Source of the DNA: Liolophura sinensis
Lineage: Eukaryota; Mollusca; Polyplacophora; Chitonida; Chitonidae
Length of the DNA stretch: 64,000 nucleotides
Direction of reading: 5' to 3'
Assembly (NCBI RefSeq): GCF_032854445.1
Contig: NC_088300.1
Span: 81,768,101-81,832,100 of the forward strand
Shown here: one piece after another, positions 10,591 through 21,678 of the stretch
How the letters are laid out: the number at the start of each line of letters is the position of its first letter
How positions within the stretch are numbered: position 1 is the first letter of the stretch
The notes under the pieces: model-generated
Seen by the model: only the letters and a program-made list of their open reading frames with translations
What the model was told of the DNA's origin: nothing
Databases searched by the model: none
Made by a program: the position numbers and the translations under genes

Positions 10591-13500
10591 GTAATGTGAC
10601 AGACACCTGACTGGAAATGCTTGTGATCGTAATGTGATAAAATACACGACACCAGACTGGACACTTGAATGAACACCACACTGGAACCCTTAACAGGACA
10701 TCAACGACAGGACACTAGACGTAACACCAGACTGGACATCCCGGATGACTCATGGCACCGTATGATACCGTCAAAAGACCGGTGATTTCCCTCTCACACT
10801 ACAGGAATTATTTACTTATTTATTTGATTGGTCTCGCCTCTCGCCTGGTTGTGGGATATCTGTGTAATGTAATGATTTTGTCTGAGGTCATTATCAGATT
10901 TATAAAATTATTCCTCAGTGTGCTCAATTATATTTTTCACTTATAAGAAGACGACCATATTTTTAGGGCGAGGAAACTGGATTGCCCAGAGTAAACCACC
11001 AAACTTCACCAGGCACCTCACAAAAAATCTTAACATAAAGCCGAGAGAGCGAGGTCTGGATTTGAACACTCGACCTCATTTGTCGTCTGATAGTTGCAGC
11101 GAGCGAGAGTCATTACCACATGACCATGGCAGTTCTCTCAGTACTAAATGTGTTAGTTACCGGTAGAATTGCGAGTTTGTGACTTGCCCAATATTTTCCT
11201 CTCATGTTCTCTTTCCCAGTATAATGTGATGTTTTTCCTTTGATGTCATTGCCAGGTGTTCTGGTCACCTGTATAATGTGATGTTTTTCCTTTGATGTCG
11301 TTGCCGTGTGTTCTAGTTACCTGTATAATGTGATGTTTGTCCTTTGATGTCATTGCCGGGTATTCTGGTTACCTGTATAATGTGATGTTTTTCCTTTGAT
11401 ATCATCCCCGGGTGTTCCGTTCCCCGGTATAATGTGATGTTTTTCCTTTGATGTCATCCCCGGGTGTTCTGTTCCCTGGTATAATGTGATGTTTTTCCTT
11501 TGATGTCATCGCAAGGTGTACTGGTTCAGATGTATACTCAGATGGTGCCGGATATCCTGAAGGGAGTCATCCTGTTGTCCTCCTACTTGACGAGAAGTCA
11601 GAGACCAGCCGAGTTTCCGGTACCCTTCCTCACACTATCCGGGGACCTGGATGGAGTCGCCCGGATCACCAGATCGGCCAGTTCTTTCCGGTACGTCAGC
11701 TTCAAATCTGACACAAATAACATATAATACAATAGTGTCTGCTTAACATCTCAGCTTTTCACTATATCAGCTTTTAACATTGCGTATTCGTAAACAGTAG
11801 CTTTTTCTGAAAGCGTTTATCACTAATGTATCTTTAAGGCTGATATGTAATATAAAAGCCTTGTTAATCAAAGTGACCAGTGAGGAACTGATAGTATTAC
11901 TACCGTACATGGATCATGTAAAATGAACGCCAATTATGGAGAGCTTCCTCCGTGCCCTCGCGCATGTTAGATATTTTGACGAGGAACAGTTAAAAAAGTT
12001 AAATATCGAAATGAGTAACAGTACTCAACTGAAGTCAACTCTTAGTTAGACAATTCTAAGGATGTGATGTTTGGGCCTTTGATTTCAGAGAGTTACAGCT
12101 CGATGTAGAAGAAGATGCCGACGAAATTTACCGAAGCCCCATGGTTATTTTACAAGGAGCCAATCATGGCTCTCTGATTTCCACCACGTTACCTGAAGCG
12201 CTGGCTGACCTTGACCTTGACCCTGAAGTGTCGGGTGAGGAAGCGAGAAGCATGGCGGCGAACTACACATCTTGGTTCATGATGTCCACGCTGTCTGATC
12301 CAGCTTCCTTCACGGTCTTAGCTAGGCTAAAACTCCGAAGTGCTTACGAAAACACCAAGGAAATTATGAAGGTAAACTTATTTCCGTGTTCTCAAGTAAT
12401 ATTATGCTCGAATTCAGCTTTTACTAGATACGTCAGGCGATTTGTCGTGTACTTTGCCAGATGCTGTTTTTTGTTTCTCTGTCTTGTTCTCTTCACCCAT
12501 AAGCCGGATGCTAAAGGAAACAGTGTTAAATTAAATAAATGAATAATAAATAAATAATAGTCTCTCGTTGTTCATTTTTCTCCACAGAAATTGCTTTCGT
12601 GTAATATTGCTCGTTACAAAAAGTTCTCGTATACCCTGATATGAGAACATGCTCATCGTATATCTGATATGAGGGCATGCCCATCGTATACCCTGATATG
12701 AGGACATGTCCATCGTATACCCTGATATGAGGCCATGCCCACCGTATACCCTAATGAGAGGACATGGCCATCTTATACCCTGATATGAGGACATGGCCAT
12801 CGTATACCCTGATATGAGGACATGGCCATCGTATACCCTGATATGAGGACATGCCCATCGTATACCCTGATATGAGGACATGCTCATGGTATACCCTGAT
12901 ATGAGGACATGCTCATGGTATACCCTGATATGAGGACATGCCCATCGTATAGCCTGATATGAGGACATGCCCAACATATCATGTTTCATGACATTTCATG
13001 ATCTTTTTCTGGGAATGTCATGACTTTCTGTTCTTATTCTTTCTGTATCGTTTCATGGCTAGTTTCTCTCTCCTCGTTTGTTGAAATGTTTTCGGTGATA
13101 GTTTCAGAACGTATTTCCTCTGAATGTTTCACGCCTTTTTTATGGGTCTATTTGTGAGAATCGCCAAAGGCCCATTGTAGAGTAATGAAAAAATCTGAAG
13201 AAATTTCCGGAAGTAGTTTCACCTCAGGACGCCGTGTCAGTGCGCTTAACGAAATACAGCGTGTGCTGGGGTCCAATATTAGCCTCCTTTCGTGATGTTT
13301 TCTTCATTATTTTGTTTGGATTTATATGTAATGATTATGCATTTAGTAAAAATTGTAAATGTGTGGAGTCGTGCGTTCATTTATTATCCTTTCTATTTTA
13401 TGTTGCTAAAAATTGTTGAATGCGCTTGCGCTATTTTGAGGGTCGTAACGGTAAATGCTTCTAGAAGTTAGGAGAAGAGCAATAAACCCATTTCACAGTC

Positions 13501-15447
13501 TTTGGGCTGTAGTTCTCCTATCATTCCAAAACGCCTTTTTCTCTGATCGTTTCATGTCGTCTTTTCCTATAATCCTTGCATGGTGTGTTTCATTTGATCA
13601 TTCTAGTTTTCTAGCCTGATTCTTTCATGACGTCTTTTCCTCTGATCGTTTCATGACATGTTTTTCTCAGATCGTTTCATGACGTATTTTGCTCAGATCT
13701 TTTCATGACGTGTTTTTCTCAGATCGTTTCATGATATGTTTTTCTCTGACCGTTTCATGATATGTTTTTCTCTGATCCGGTAGCCAATCCTGGCCGTCCA
13801 TGACCTGATCCAGAGTCCTGAGTACACGTCACCCTGGTCACGAATCTCACAGATCTGGATCTCGGGACTCCGGGGATTGGAGTCGGCCAGACTCTGGGTA
13901 AGCAGACTTTCGTTTAAGCTTTAATTACACATATGAGTCGGTTGTGCTAATTGGTAGAAGCTAATTTGTCAAACTGTGGTGTAAAGCCTCTAACCAACCC
14001 TCTGTTTTGTCCCTGTCTTTCTGTGGCCCAGGTGGTCTAACCGCTGACACGGCTTACTGCAAATGTTCTACAAATTAAACATAATGTGGCGTGGTCGTAT
14101 CCAGCTGTCGCCGCTTCGATGCGGCCTTAAATCAGGATGTTTGTGAGGTACATATCGAAGTGCTGTGATTTACCATGGGCTTCCCCTCCACCGATAAACC
14201 TCACCGCCGTCATAATAAGTAAAAAGAAATGTAATGGAGTACGGCGTTCAACATATCAAGTCAATAAATCTACTTTATCACGTTTTTTATATTTTAATTC
14301 AAAGCTAATGCACCTCTTGTCTTGTGAGTCTCCTTATTTAATGTTCATTTCCTGTCTGTAGGTGTCCAGTTTTGTCATTGGGGATAACTACGCCGTCGTC
14401 CCCTTAATAACCGAAGATAAGGGGAATGTTTACGCTACCACATACACAGAACTGGTCGGCTTCCCTCCAATTGTCGACGACGGCTCCAAGAAACAGGCTC
14501 CAATAGAAATGAAGATGCGGCTGAAAACGGCAGAGGCAATCCAGGGGTTGCTGGTCAACTCCACAGTCTACCACCGTATCACCTGTAAAGACTTAAATTA
14601 CGTGAGTTACTTGGTAGGATTTTTTGTTAACCCGGCATTATTCATTGTAAACATTCCTGCTTATCTGGCTATCGTTCAATCTTCACATCATCAATAGTAC
14701 TCATGACTCTTTGTATTCCTCTCCAAAAGTACTCGTGACTCCTTGTATATCTCTCCAAAGGCACTCACATGTCCTTGTAAAGTTCTCCAGAAGTATTCAT
14801 GACTCCCATTTAACTTCGCCCAAAATACTCATGACTTGTTAATTTCAAATACTCATTTCTCTTTGTCAACTTCACTATACGACAATTACGTCAAGGTGGT
14901 CTAAATTTCTTGATAACATCAGCAATGGTAGTCTTGACTTCTTGAAAAGATCAGCAAAGGTAGTCTTGACTTCTTGATAGCATCATCAAAAGTAGCCTTA
15001 ACTTTTACTTTAAAAATTCATACCAGTCATTTTTTGCAAGATTAATAATTGAACCGTACGTATTTTATCCTAATGCTGGATACTGCTGAGGCCACATTTG
15101 TCTGATCCTGTGGAATATGATCTCACGTGTTTGTTATTCCGCAGGCCGCTTTCATGACGGGGTATCACGAGGCCTCGAAACTAGCTAGGGACCGGTACGA
15201 TAAGCGACACAAAGGTATTCAGTTCCACGATGACGTCATTGTTCAAACGGAAGAAGAATGGGACCGACGCCACCTTGTGGTGGACATGGTAAAACACGAA
15301 GCCCACGTGACTGCTGTGGCGTGGAAATCCCCACTGAGTCACGAGCCAAGCCACCTGGCTGGAATGTATTACTGCCGACTGCTTCCGCCTTCCAGGGTCA
15401 TAGAGTGGATTTATGTGGACTCGCTCAAATATAACGGCGAGTTATGA
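10406..15447 (+). CDS. Alpha/beta-hydrolase-like gene, 5'-incomplete (6 exons)
   Basis: Spliced model: 10406-10590, 11516-11690, 12089-12371, 13784-13897, 14362-14601, 15145-15447. All five junctions are GT-AG and all phases agree, giving about 433 residues ending in stop TGA 15445-15447. Visible motifs: FLAGHGHGG in exon 1 at the place of the GxSxG nucleophile elbow, PFLTLSGDLDG in exon 2 (possible acid strand) and LQGANHGSL in exon 3 (possible catalytic His). The order elbow-Asp-His fits an alpha/beta hydrolase, but the elbow has Gly instead of Ser, so activity is doubtful. I do not recognise the exact family, and the fold assignment is inference. The start codon and N-terminus are not visible. 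ATTAAA at 15846 is a possible polyadenylation signal. Confidence 0.7.
10805..11145 (-). mobile_element. Degenerate tRNA-derived SINE in hydrolase intron 1
   Basis: The minus strand shows an A-box-like TGGTCATGTGGTAATGAC and a B-box-like GAGTGTTCAAATCC near 11070-11135, then a body that ends in the complement of TTTACTTATTTATTTGATTGG at about 10805. It is a different SINE family from 31257, sharing only the tail. Confidence 0.55.
11219..11530 (+). repeat. 52-bp repeat carrying the exon 2 splice acceptor, 6 units
   Basis: Units start at 11219, 11271, 11323, 11375, 11427 and 11479, exactly 52 bp apart. Each consists of about 37 bp of intron end (TGTGATGTTTTTCCTTTGATG) plus 15 bp matching the start of exon 2 (GTGTTCTGGT). 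The sixth unit contains the functional acceptor GCAAG|GTGTAC at 11515/11516. Unit 1 keeps an AG (GCCAG|GTGTT); units 2-5 have lost it (CCGTG, CCGGG, CCCGGG). Confidence 0.95.
11516..11690 (+). CDS. Hydrolase-like gene, exon 2
   Basis: Encodes GVLVQMYTQMVPDILKG through PFLTLSGDLDGVARITRSASSF, donor TTCCG|GTACGT, phase 2. SGDLDG is a plausible position for the acidic residue of a hydrolase triad. Confidence 0.75.
12089..12371 (+). CDS. Hydrolase-like gene, exon 3
   Basis: Acceptor GATTTCAG at 12081-12088, donor GAAG|GTAAAC. Encodes ELQLDVEEDADEIYRS, then MVILQGANHGSLISTTLP and YTSWFMMSTLSDP. The intron end (GATGTTTGGGCCTTTGAT) resembles the 52-bp repeat unit at 11219-11530, in front of exon 2. 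Confidence 0.75.
12640..12985. repeat. ~30-bp minisatellite in hydrolase intron 3
   Basis: About 12 copies of CCTGATATGAGGACATG(C/G)CCATCGTATA. 12985-13540 following it is unique intron sequence. Confidence 0.93.
13545..13783 (+). repeat. ~29-bp repeat abutting the exon 4 acceptor
   Basis: Degenerate units TTTTTCTCAGATCGTTTCATGA (with CTCTGATC variants) run directly into the real acceptor TTTTTCTCTGATCCGGTAG at 13783. Several upstream units end in an acceptor-like TTTTTCTCAG. Confidence 0.85.
13784..13897 (+). CDS. Hydrolase-like gene, exon 4
   Basis: 38 codons in phase 0: PILAVHDLIQSPEYTSPW to SGLRGLESARLW; donor CTGG|GTAAGC. Confidence 0.7.
14362..14601 (+). CDS. Hydrolase-like gene, exon 5
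   Basis: 80 codons in phase 0 after acceptor CCTGTCTGTAG: VSSFVIGDNYAVVPLITEDK to YHRITCKDLNY; donor TTAC|GTGAGT. Confidence 0.75.
14697..15005. repeat. Two small degenerate tandem repeats in hydrolase intron 5
   Basis: 14697-14870 repeats TACTCATGACTCCTTGTA at roughly 32 bp; 14915-15005 repeats TAGTCTTGACTTCTTGA at roughly 35 bp, about three copies each. Confidence 0.7.
15145..15447 (+). CDS. Hydrolase-like gene, terminal exon
   Basis: Acceptor TTGTTATTCCGCAG; 100 codons then TGA at 15445-15447. Encodes AAFMTGYHEASKLARDRYDK to EWIYVDSLKYNGEL. Possible 3' UTR to about 15870 with ATTAAA at 15846. Confidence 0.75.
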   Translation, partial: AAFMTGYHEASKLARDRYDKRHKGIQFHDDVIVQTEEEWDRRHLVVDMVKHEAHVTAVAWKSPLSHEPSHLAGMYYCRLLPPSRVIEWIYVDSLKYNGEL

Positions 15448-16139
15448 TGTACAATGTGGGCGGTACACGTGCAGCTGAATGATAGGGGCGCTGTGCGCTG
15501 GGATTTCTTGAGTAAAGCGGTTGACGTGTTTCGGTTCCATAAAAAATAGTTCCAGCCTCACGAGCGTGTAGGCCACATTATATGATGGTCAGGAACGAGA
15601 CTATGGTCACGTGACCATTGATATTCCCACAGGGATTTTCAGCAATGCAATATGGGGGTCGGCCAGCTGGGAAGTCCATGATGACGGCAATGTGGCTGTG
15701 GTGGTATTTGTGAAGCGAGGTATGTTTGATAGACGCCATGACCTGCGTGTGGTACAGTCAAAGCGAGAAAGATCGATGTCACAGCCTCTAAGGCTTTATA
15801 CAGTCAAATGTCAATAATTTCCAAACTACCTCCTTAATGCTAGATATTAAAGTGCCATTAGATAATTTATTACCTTGACTCACGATAAGACGCCAGCTGG
15901 AGAGCGGAACAGGGCCATGTGTATTTGTACTCGTCTGGCATTAGTACAATTCTGTGCATGAACGGAATAGCATCCGGTTGTCTCCCCTCCATTGATGGGC
16001 TTGTCTTTTGTGTGTTTAAGAGGCTGCGTCGCAAAAGCAGGAATTTCTGTCACTATTGACACGTTGTCGTGCTTGCTGTTAGCGCGTGGCAAGTGGAGAG
16101 ACGTGGCATTATAATTATGATTCAGCTTAAATAGGCGTA

Positions 16140-16905
16140 AACGAGGGGTTGGACTATGATAGCTTATCTTGGTCTGACCGAGGGATTGGACTATGATAGC
16201 TGATCCTGGTATGACTGGTGTGACCGAGGGATTGGACTATGACAGCTGATTCTGGTGTGACGGGGAGGCGGAGAGATTAGACTATGATAGGAGGACTAGA
16301 CTAGACTAGGAAGAGTTGGGCTTAAGACAGCTAATCCTGGTGTGGCCGATTGATTGGACTATGATAGCTGATCCTGGTGTGACCGAGGGATTGGACTATG
16401 ATAGCTGATCCTGGTGTGACTGGTGTGACCGAGGGATTGGACTATGATAGCTGATTCTGGTGTGACGGGTAGGCGGAGAGATTAGACTATGATAGGAGGA
16501 CTAGACTAGGAAGAGTTGGGCTTAAGACAGCTAATAGTAATGTCACGGACAGCAGGCGTTGAGTATGTGACAGCTAATATTGATGTGACGGACACCATGA
16601 GGAGGTGGGCTTATGACAGCTGATGGTAATGTGACAGACACCAGTAGGAATTGGGCTTATGACAGCTGATGGTAATATGACAGACACCAGTAGGAGTTGG
16701 GCTTATGACAGCCAATGGTAATGTGACGGACACGGGGAGAAGTTGGGCTTATGACAGCTAATGTTGATGTGACTATCAGGAGGAGTTGGGCTTATGACAG
16801 CTGATGGTAATATGACGGACACCAGGAGGAGTTGGGCTTATGACAGCTGATGCTGATGTGACGGACACCAGTAGGAGTTGGGCTTATGACAGCTGATGAT
16901 GCTGT
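16140..16905. repeat. Two adjoining minisatellites (~37 bp and ~46 bp)
   Basis: 16140-16535 repeats GATTGGACTATGATAGCTGA with TGGTGTGACCGAGG; 16545-16905 repeats GAGTTGGGCTTATGACAGCT with GTAATGTGACGGACACC. The second looks derived from the first (both have GACAGCTGAT and TGTGAC cores). 15850-16140 before it holds nothing recognisable. Confidence 0.9.
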
Positions 16906-17169
16906 GACGGAGTGAACAGACTAGGACAGAAAATGCTGATGTTACGCACAATCATGAGCCCTCTGTTTCATAGCAACCAATCACTGCAATGCGACTTAAA
17001 TAGGATAACATACATCAGACTGTATTCGGCCATTGCTGACTGCAATCGCTAAACTAATTTTTGAGATTATGATATCGCCTTCAAATATAGCCTTGTAATT
17101 CTACATTTCATACTTTGTTTTAATAGTTTGTTACATTTTCTTCAGGCAGGGCCCTGCACACACCACTTT

Positions 17170-19090
17170 GTGTAAGTGTGTAGTTATAGGAAATCCGACC
17201 CCACAGTAAAATGTACATGTGCATAGCCACTGGCAATCCTACAAAGTAAATTGTGCAGTGTGTAGTTACTTGAAATTCGTGCGCACAATGTGTAGTCATA
17301 AGAAATCCGTCCATGAACAACACTGAGTGTACTGTGTGTAGTCATAGGAAATCGGTCCATAAAACACAGTGAGTGAGGTGTGTGTAGTCATAGGAAATCC
17401 GTCCATAAAACACAGCGAGTGTACTGTGTGTAGTCATAGGAAGTCGGTCCATAAAAATACAGTGAGTGTAAAATGGGTAGTCACAGGGTATCCGTCCATG
17501 AACAACACTGAGTGTACTGTGTGTAGTCATAGGAAATCGGTCCATAAAACTCACCGAATGGACTGTGTGTGGTGACAGGAAATCCGTCCATAAAACACAG
17601 TGATTGTAAAATGGGTAGTCACAGGGTATCCGTCCATGAACAACACTGAGTGTACTGTGTGTAGTCATAGGAAATCGGTCCATAAAACTCACCGAATGGA
17701 CTGTGTGTGGTGACAGGAAATCCGTCCATAAAACACAGTGAGTGTACTGTATGTAATCACAGGAAATTCGTCCATAAATCTCCGTGAGTGAGGTGTGTGT
17801 AGTCACGGGAAATCCGTCTATAAAACACAGTGAGTGTACTTTGTGTAATCATAGGACATTCGTCCATAAACCTCATCGAGGGCATTGTGTGTAGTCACAG
17901 GAAATCTGTCCATAAAACACAATGTCTGTACTGAGTGTAGTCACGGGTAATCCGTTTATAAAAGATCGTAAGTTTACTGTGTGTAGTCACGGGGAATCCG
18001 TCCAGAAAACACAATGTCTGTACTGTGTGTAGTCACAAGAAATCCGCCCATAAAGTGCAGTGAGTGTATTGTGTGTAGTCATAGGAAAACGGTCCATAAA
18101 ACACAGTGAGTGCACTGTGTGTGGTGACAAGAAATCCGTCCCCAAAACACAGTGATTGTACTGTGCGTAGTCACAAGAAATCCGCCCATAAAACGCAGTG
18201 AGTGCACTGTGTGTAGTCATAGGAAAACCGTACCTAAAACACAGTGAGTGCACTGTGTGTGGTGACAGGACATCCGTCCGCAAAACACAATGAGTGTACT
18301 GTGTGTAATCAATGGAAATCCGCCCACAAATCACAATGTCTGTACTGTGTTTAATTACAAGAAATCCGTCCATAAAATGCCGTGAGTGTTCTATGTGTAG
18401 TCACAGGGAATCCGTCCATAAAACACAGTGAGTGTACCGTGTGTAGTCATAGGAAAGCGGTCCATAAAACATTGTGAGTGTACTTTGTGTAGTCACGGGA
18501 AATCCGTCCATAAAACACAGTGAGTGTACTGTGTGTGGTGACAGGAAATCCGTCCATAAAACACAGTGAGTGTACTGTGTGTAGTCATAGGAAATCCGTC
18601 CATAAAACTCACCGAGTGCACTGTGTGTGGTGACAGGAAATCCGTCCATAAAACACAGTGAGTGTACTGTGTGTAGTAATAGGAAATCCGTCCATAAAAC
18701 TCACCGAGTGCATTGTGTATGGTGACAGGAAATCCGTCAATAAAACTCACCGAGTGCATTGTGTGAAGTGACAGGAAATCCGTCAATAAAACACAGTGAT
18801 TGTACTGTGTGTAGTCACTTTGAATCCGTCCATGAAACACAGGGAGTGTCCTGTGTGTATTCATAGGAGAACGGTCGATAAAACACAGTGCACATTTGTG
18901 TAGTCATTGCAATTCCGTGCATACAGAGTGTGTAGTTATTGGAAATTCACTTACACAGTAAAGCGTACAGTGTCTAGTCATTGCAATTCCTTGCATACAA
19001 AGTGTGTAGTTATTAGAAATCCGCTCACACAGTATAGTGCACAGTGTCTACTTATTGAAAATCCGTGCATAAAACACACTGTGCATGTAT
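17170..19090. repeat. 46-bp minisatellite, about 40 copies
   Basis: Unit GTGTGTAGTCATAGGAAATCC plus GTCCATAAAACACAGTGAGT. Open frames seen across it on both strands are by-products of a stop-poor unit. Copies become more diverged at both ends. Confidence 0.96.
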
Positions 19091-19176
19091 GCAGTGATAC
19101 CATTGTAGTCCGCTGTATTGATGGAAAAAACGGAGTGCCCTGGGTAGGCCATGGATCTTTGGAAAGTTACTGAACA

Positions 19177-19437
19177 TTTATTTATTTATTTGATTGGTGT
19201 TTTACGCCGTTCTCAAGAATATTTCATTTCTACGACGGCGGCCAGTATTGTGGTGGGCCGAAACCGGGAAGAGCCAAGGGTAAACTCACCATCTGCAGGT
19301 TGCCAGCAGATCTTCCCACTTACGGCCGGAGAGGAAGCCAACATGAGCTGGACTTGAACTCACAACGACCACATTGGTGGGAGGCTCCTTGGTCATTGAG
19401 CCGCTCTGGTGTGCTAACCCCTCGGCCACGCAGGTCC
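19177..19437 (-). mobile_element. tRNA-derived SINE, minus strand
   Basis: Same family as 7228-7503 and 31257-31520, with tail complement at the left and tRNA-like head at the right. Flanks AAAGTTACTGAAC (left) and AAATTACTGAAGAAC (right) look like an aged target-site duplication. Confidence 0.9.
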
Positions 19438-19487
19438 CAAATTACTGAAGAACTGTCCCACATATAAAGACGTATTTTTTGGGCTGG

Positions 19488-19500
19488 AGGGGGGGGGGGG
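19488..19500. repeat. Poly-G tract
   Basis: Run of 11 or more G just after the SINE. A second longer one lies at 47357-47375. Such runs are prone to length error and can form quadruplex-like structures. Confidence 0.8.
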
Positions 19501-19549
19501 AGCGTTGGGATCTGTACACATATGCATAGCTACAAGAACACAGTAACAC

Positions 19550-20230
19550 AGTGTACATGTATGTGTATACATGTAACTACATCACACACACATTGTACAG
19601 GTGTATACATGTAACTACTGGAAATACTTACATATCACGCAGTGTACAGGTGTGTACATGTAACTACTGCAAACCCTTACATACCACGCAGTGTACAGGT
19701 GTATACAAGTAACTACTGGAAATCCTCACATATCACGCAGTGTACACGTGTATACATGTAACTACTGCAAACTCTCACATACCACACAGTGTACACGTGT
19801 ATACATGCAACTACTGCAAACCCTTACATACTACGCAGTATACACGTGTATACATGTAACTGCTGGAAACCCTTACATACCACGCAGTGTACACGCGTAT
19901 ACATATAACTACTGTAAATCCTCACATATCGCGCAGTGTAGACTTGTATACATGTAACTACTGCAAACTCTTACATACCACGCAGTGTACAGGTGTATAC
20001 AAGTAACTACTGGAAATCGTCACATATCACGCAGTGTGCACGTGTATACATGTAACTACTGCAAACCCTTACATATCACGCAGTGTGCATGTGTATATAT
20101 GTAACTACTGCAAACTCTTACATACCACGCAGTGTACAGGTGTATACTTGTAACTACTGGAAATCCTCACATACCACGCAGTGTACAGGTGTATACATGT
20201 CTGTTGTACATGAAACAAAGTGTACATGTG
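19550..20230. repeat. ~48-bp minisatellite
   Basis: About 14 units with CACGCAGTGTACAGGTGTAT and ACATGTAACTACTGCAAACC. It grades into the 31-bp array that follows after the SINE. Confidence 0.94.
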
Positions 20231-20244
20231 TCTGTTGTACATGA

Positions 20245-20571
20245 GTGAGTGAGTGCTTGGGGTTTAACGTCGTACTCAACAATTTTTCAGTCATATGACG
20301 ACGAAGGAATCATTAGGGTGCATGTACGTGTAATGTGCCTCTTTGTTGCAGGACGGATTTCCACCGCTCTTTTATTTAGCGCTGCTTCACTGAGACGACT
20401 TACCGTAAGCTGCCCCGTCCGAGCCTATATACTGATACGGGTCAACCAGTCGTTACACTATCCCCTTCATGCTGAACGCCAAGCGAGGAAGTTACAACTT
20501 CCTCTTTTAAAGTCTTAGGTGTGACTCGATCAAGGATTGATCCTGGATCTACCGGTCCCGACTGTTGTACA
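20245..20571 (+). mobile_element. SINE-like element, second family
   Basis: Begins GTGAGTGAGTGCTTGGGG and continues with TTTAACGTCGTACTCAAC and GACGGATTTCCACCGCTC. It is flanked by perfect 13-bp direct repeats CTGTTGTACATGA at 20232-20244 and 20572-20584, taken as target-site duplications. A minus-strand fragment of the same family lies at 45285-45412. Confidence 0.85.
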
Positions 20572-21075
20572 TGAAAAGGAGATGTGCATGTATGTGTTGT
20601 ACATGAAACAAAGTGTACATATGTCTGTTGTACATGAAACAAAGTGTACATGTGTCTGTTGTACATGAAACAAAGTGTGCATATATGTGTTGTACATGAA
20701 ACAAAGTGTATATGTGTCTGTTGTGCACGAGACAATGTGTGCATGTGTATGTTGTGCATAAAAAGTGTGCATGTATGCGTTGTACCTTAAACAAAGTGTG
20801 CATGTATGTGTTGTACATTAAACAAAGTGTGCATGAAGGTGTTGTACATTAAACAAACTCAGCATGTAAGTGCTCTACATCAATAGAAATGTACATATGC
20901 CTGTTGTACTTCAAACATACTGTGCATGTGTGTGTTGTACCTGAAAGTAGTACATGAAACAATGTCTACATGTATGGGTTGTACATGAACCAAAGTGTAC
21001 ATGTATATGTTGTACATAAAACAAAGTGTGCATGTTTGTGATGTACATGAAACAAAGTGTGCATGTATGTGTTGT
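20572..21075. repeat. 31-bp minisatellite
   Basis: About 16 units GTTGTACATGAAACAAAGTG plus (T/C)GCATGTATGTG; it continues the repeat interrupted by the SINE at 20245. Confidence 0.94.
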
Positions 21076-21575
21076 ACAGTCTACATGTGTATAGCTGGTG
21101 TTAAATGTACATAATCCTCCTCCACAATGTAGATGTGTATCGCTGATGTTAAATGTACACAGGCCTCCTCCACAATGTACATGTGTATCGCTGATGTTAA
21201 ATGTACACAGGCCTCCTCCACAATATACGTGTGTATAACTGATGTTAAATGTACACGGGCCTCCTCCACAATGTACGTGTGTATAACTGATGTTAAATGT
21301 ACACAGGCCTCCTCCACAATATACGTGTGTATAGCTGATGTTAAAAGTAAACAGGCCTCCTCCACAATGTACATGTGTATCGCTGATGTTAAATGTACAC
21401 AGGCCTCCTCCACAATGTACATGTGTATAGCTAATGTTAAATGTACACAGGCCTCCTCCACAATGTACATGTGTATCGCTGATGTTAAATGTACACAGGC
21501 CTCCTCCACAATGTACATGTGTATAGCTGATGGTAAATGTACACAGGCCTCCTTCACAATGTCTTGTGTATAGGC
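21076..21575. repeat. 48-bp minisatellite, about 10 copies
   Basis: Unit CCTCCTCCACAATGTACATG plus TGTATCGCTGATGTTAAATG. The unit is 16 codons long without stops in several frames, so it yields spurious open frames on both strands. Confidence 0.96.
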
Positions 21576-21678
21576 TATGACATCTAATGCTGTACGGCCA
21601 GCCGGAGCTATCTGTATACAGTGAGTGGAAATCGACCCGCACAGCGGGTTGTGATGAACAACGCTGGTAGACAGAGTG

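Noticed and set aside
15617..15720. Possible exon IFSNAIWGSASWEVHDD... between CCCACAG and CGAG|GTATGT
   Set aside because: It has acceptor and donor look-alikes and an open frame, but the hydrolase gene already stops at 15447 and no partner exon was found.
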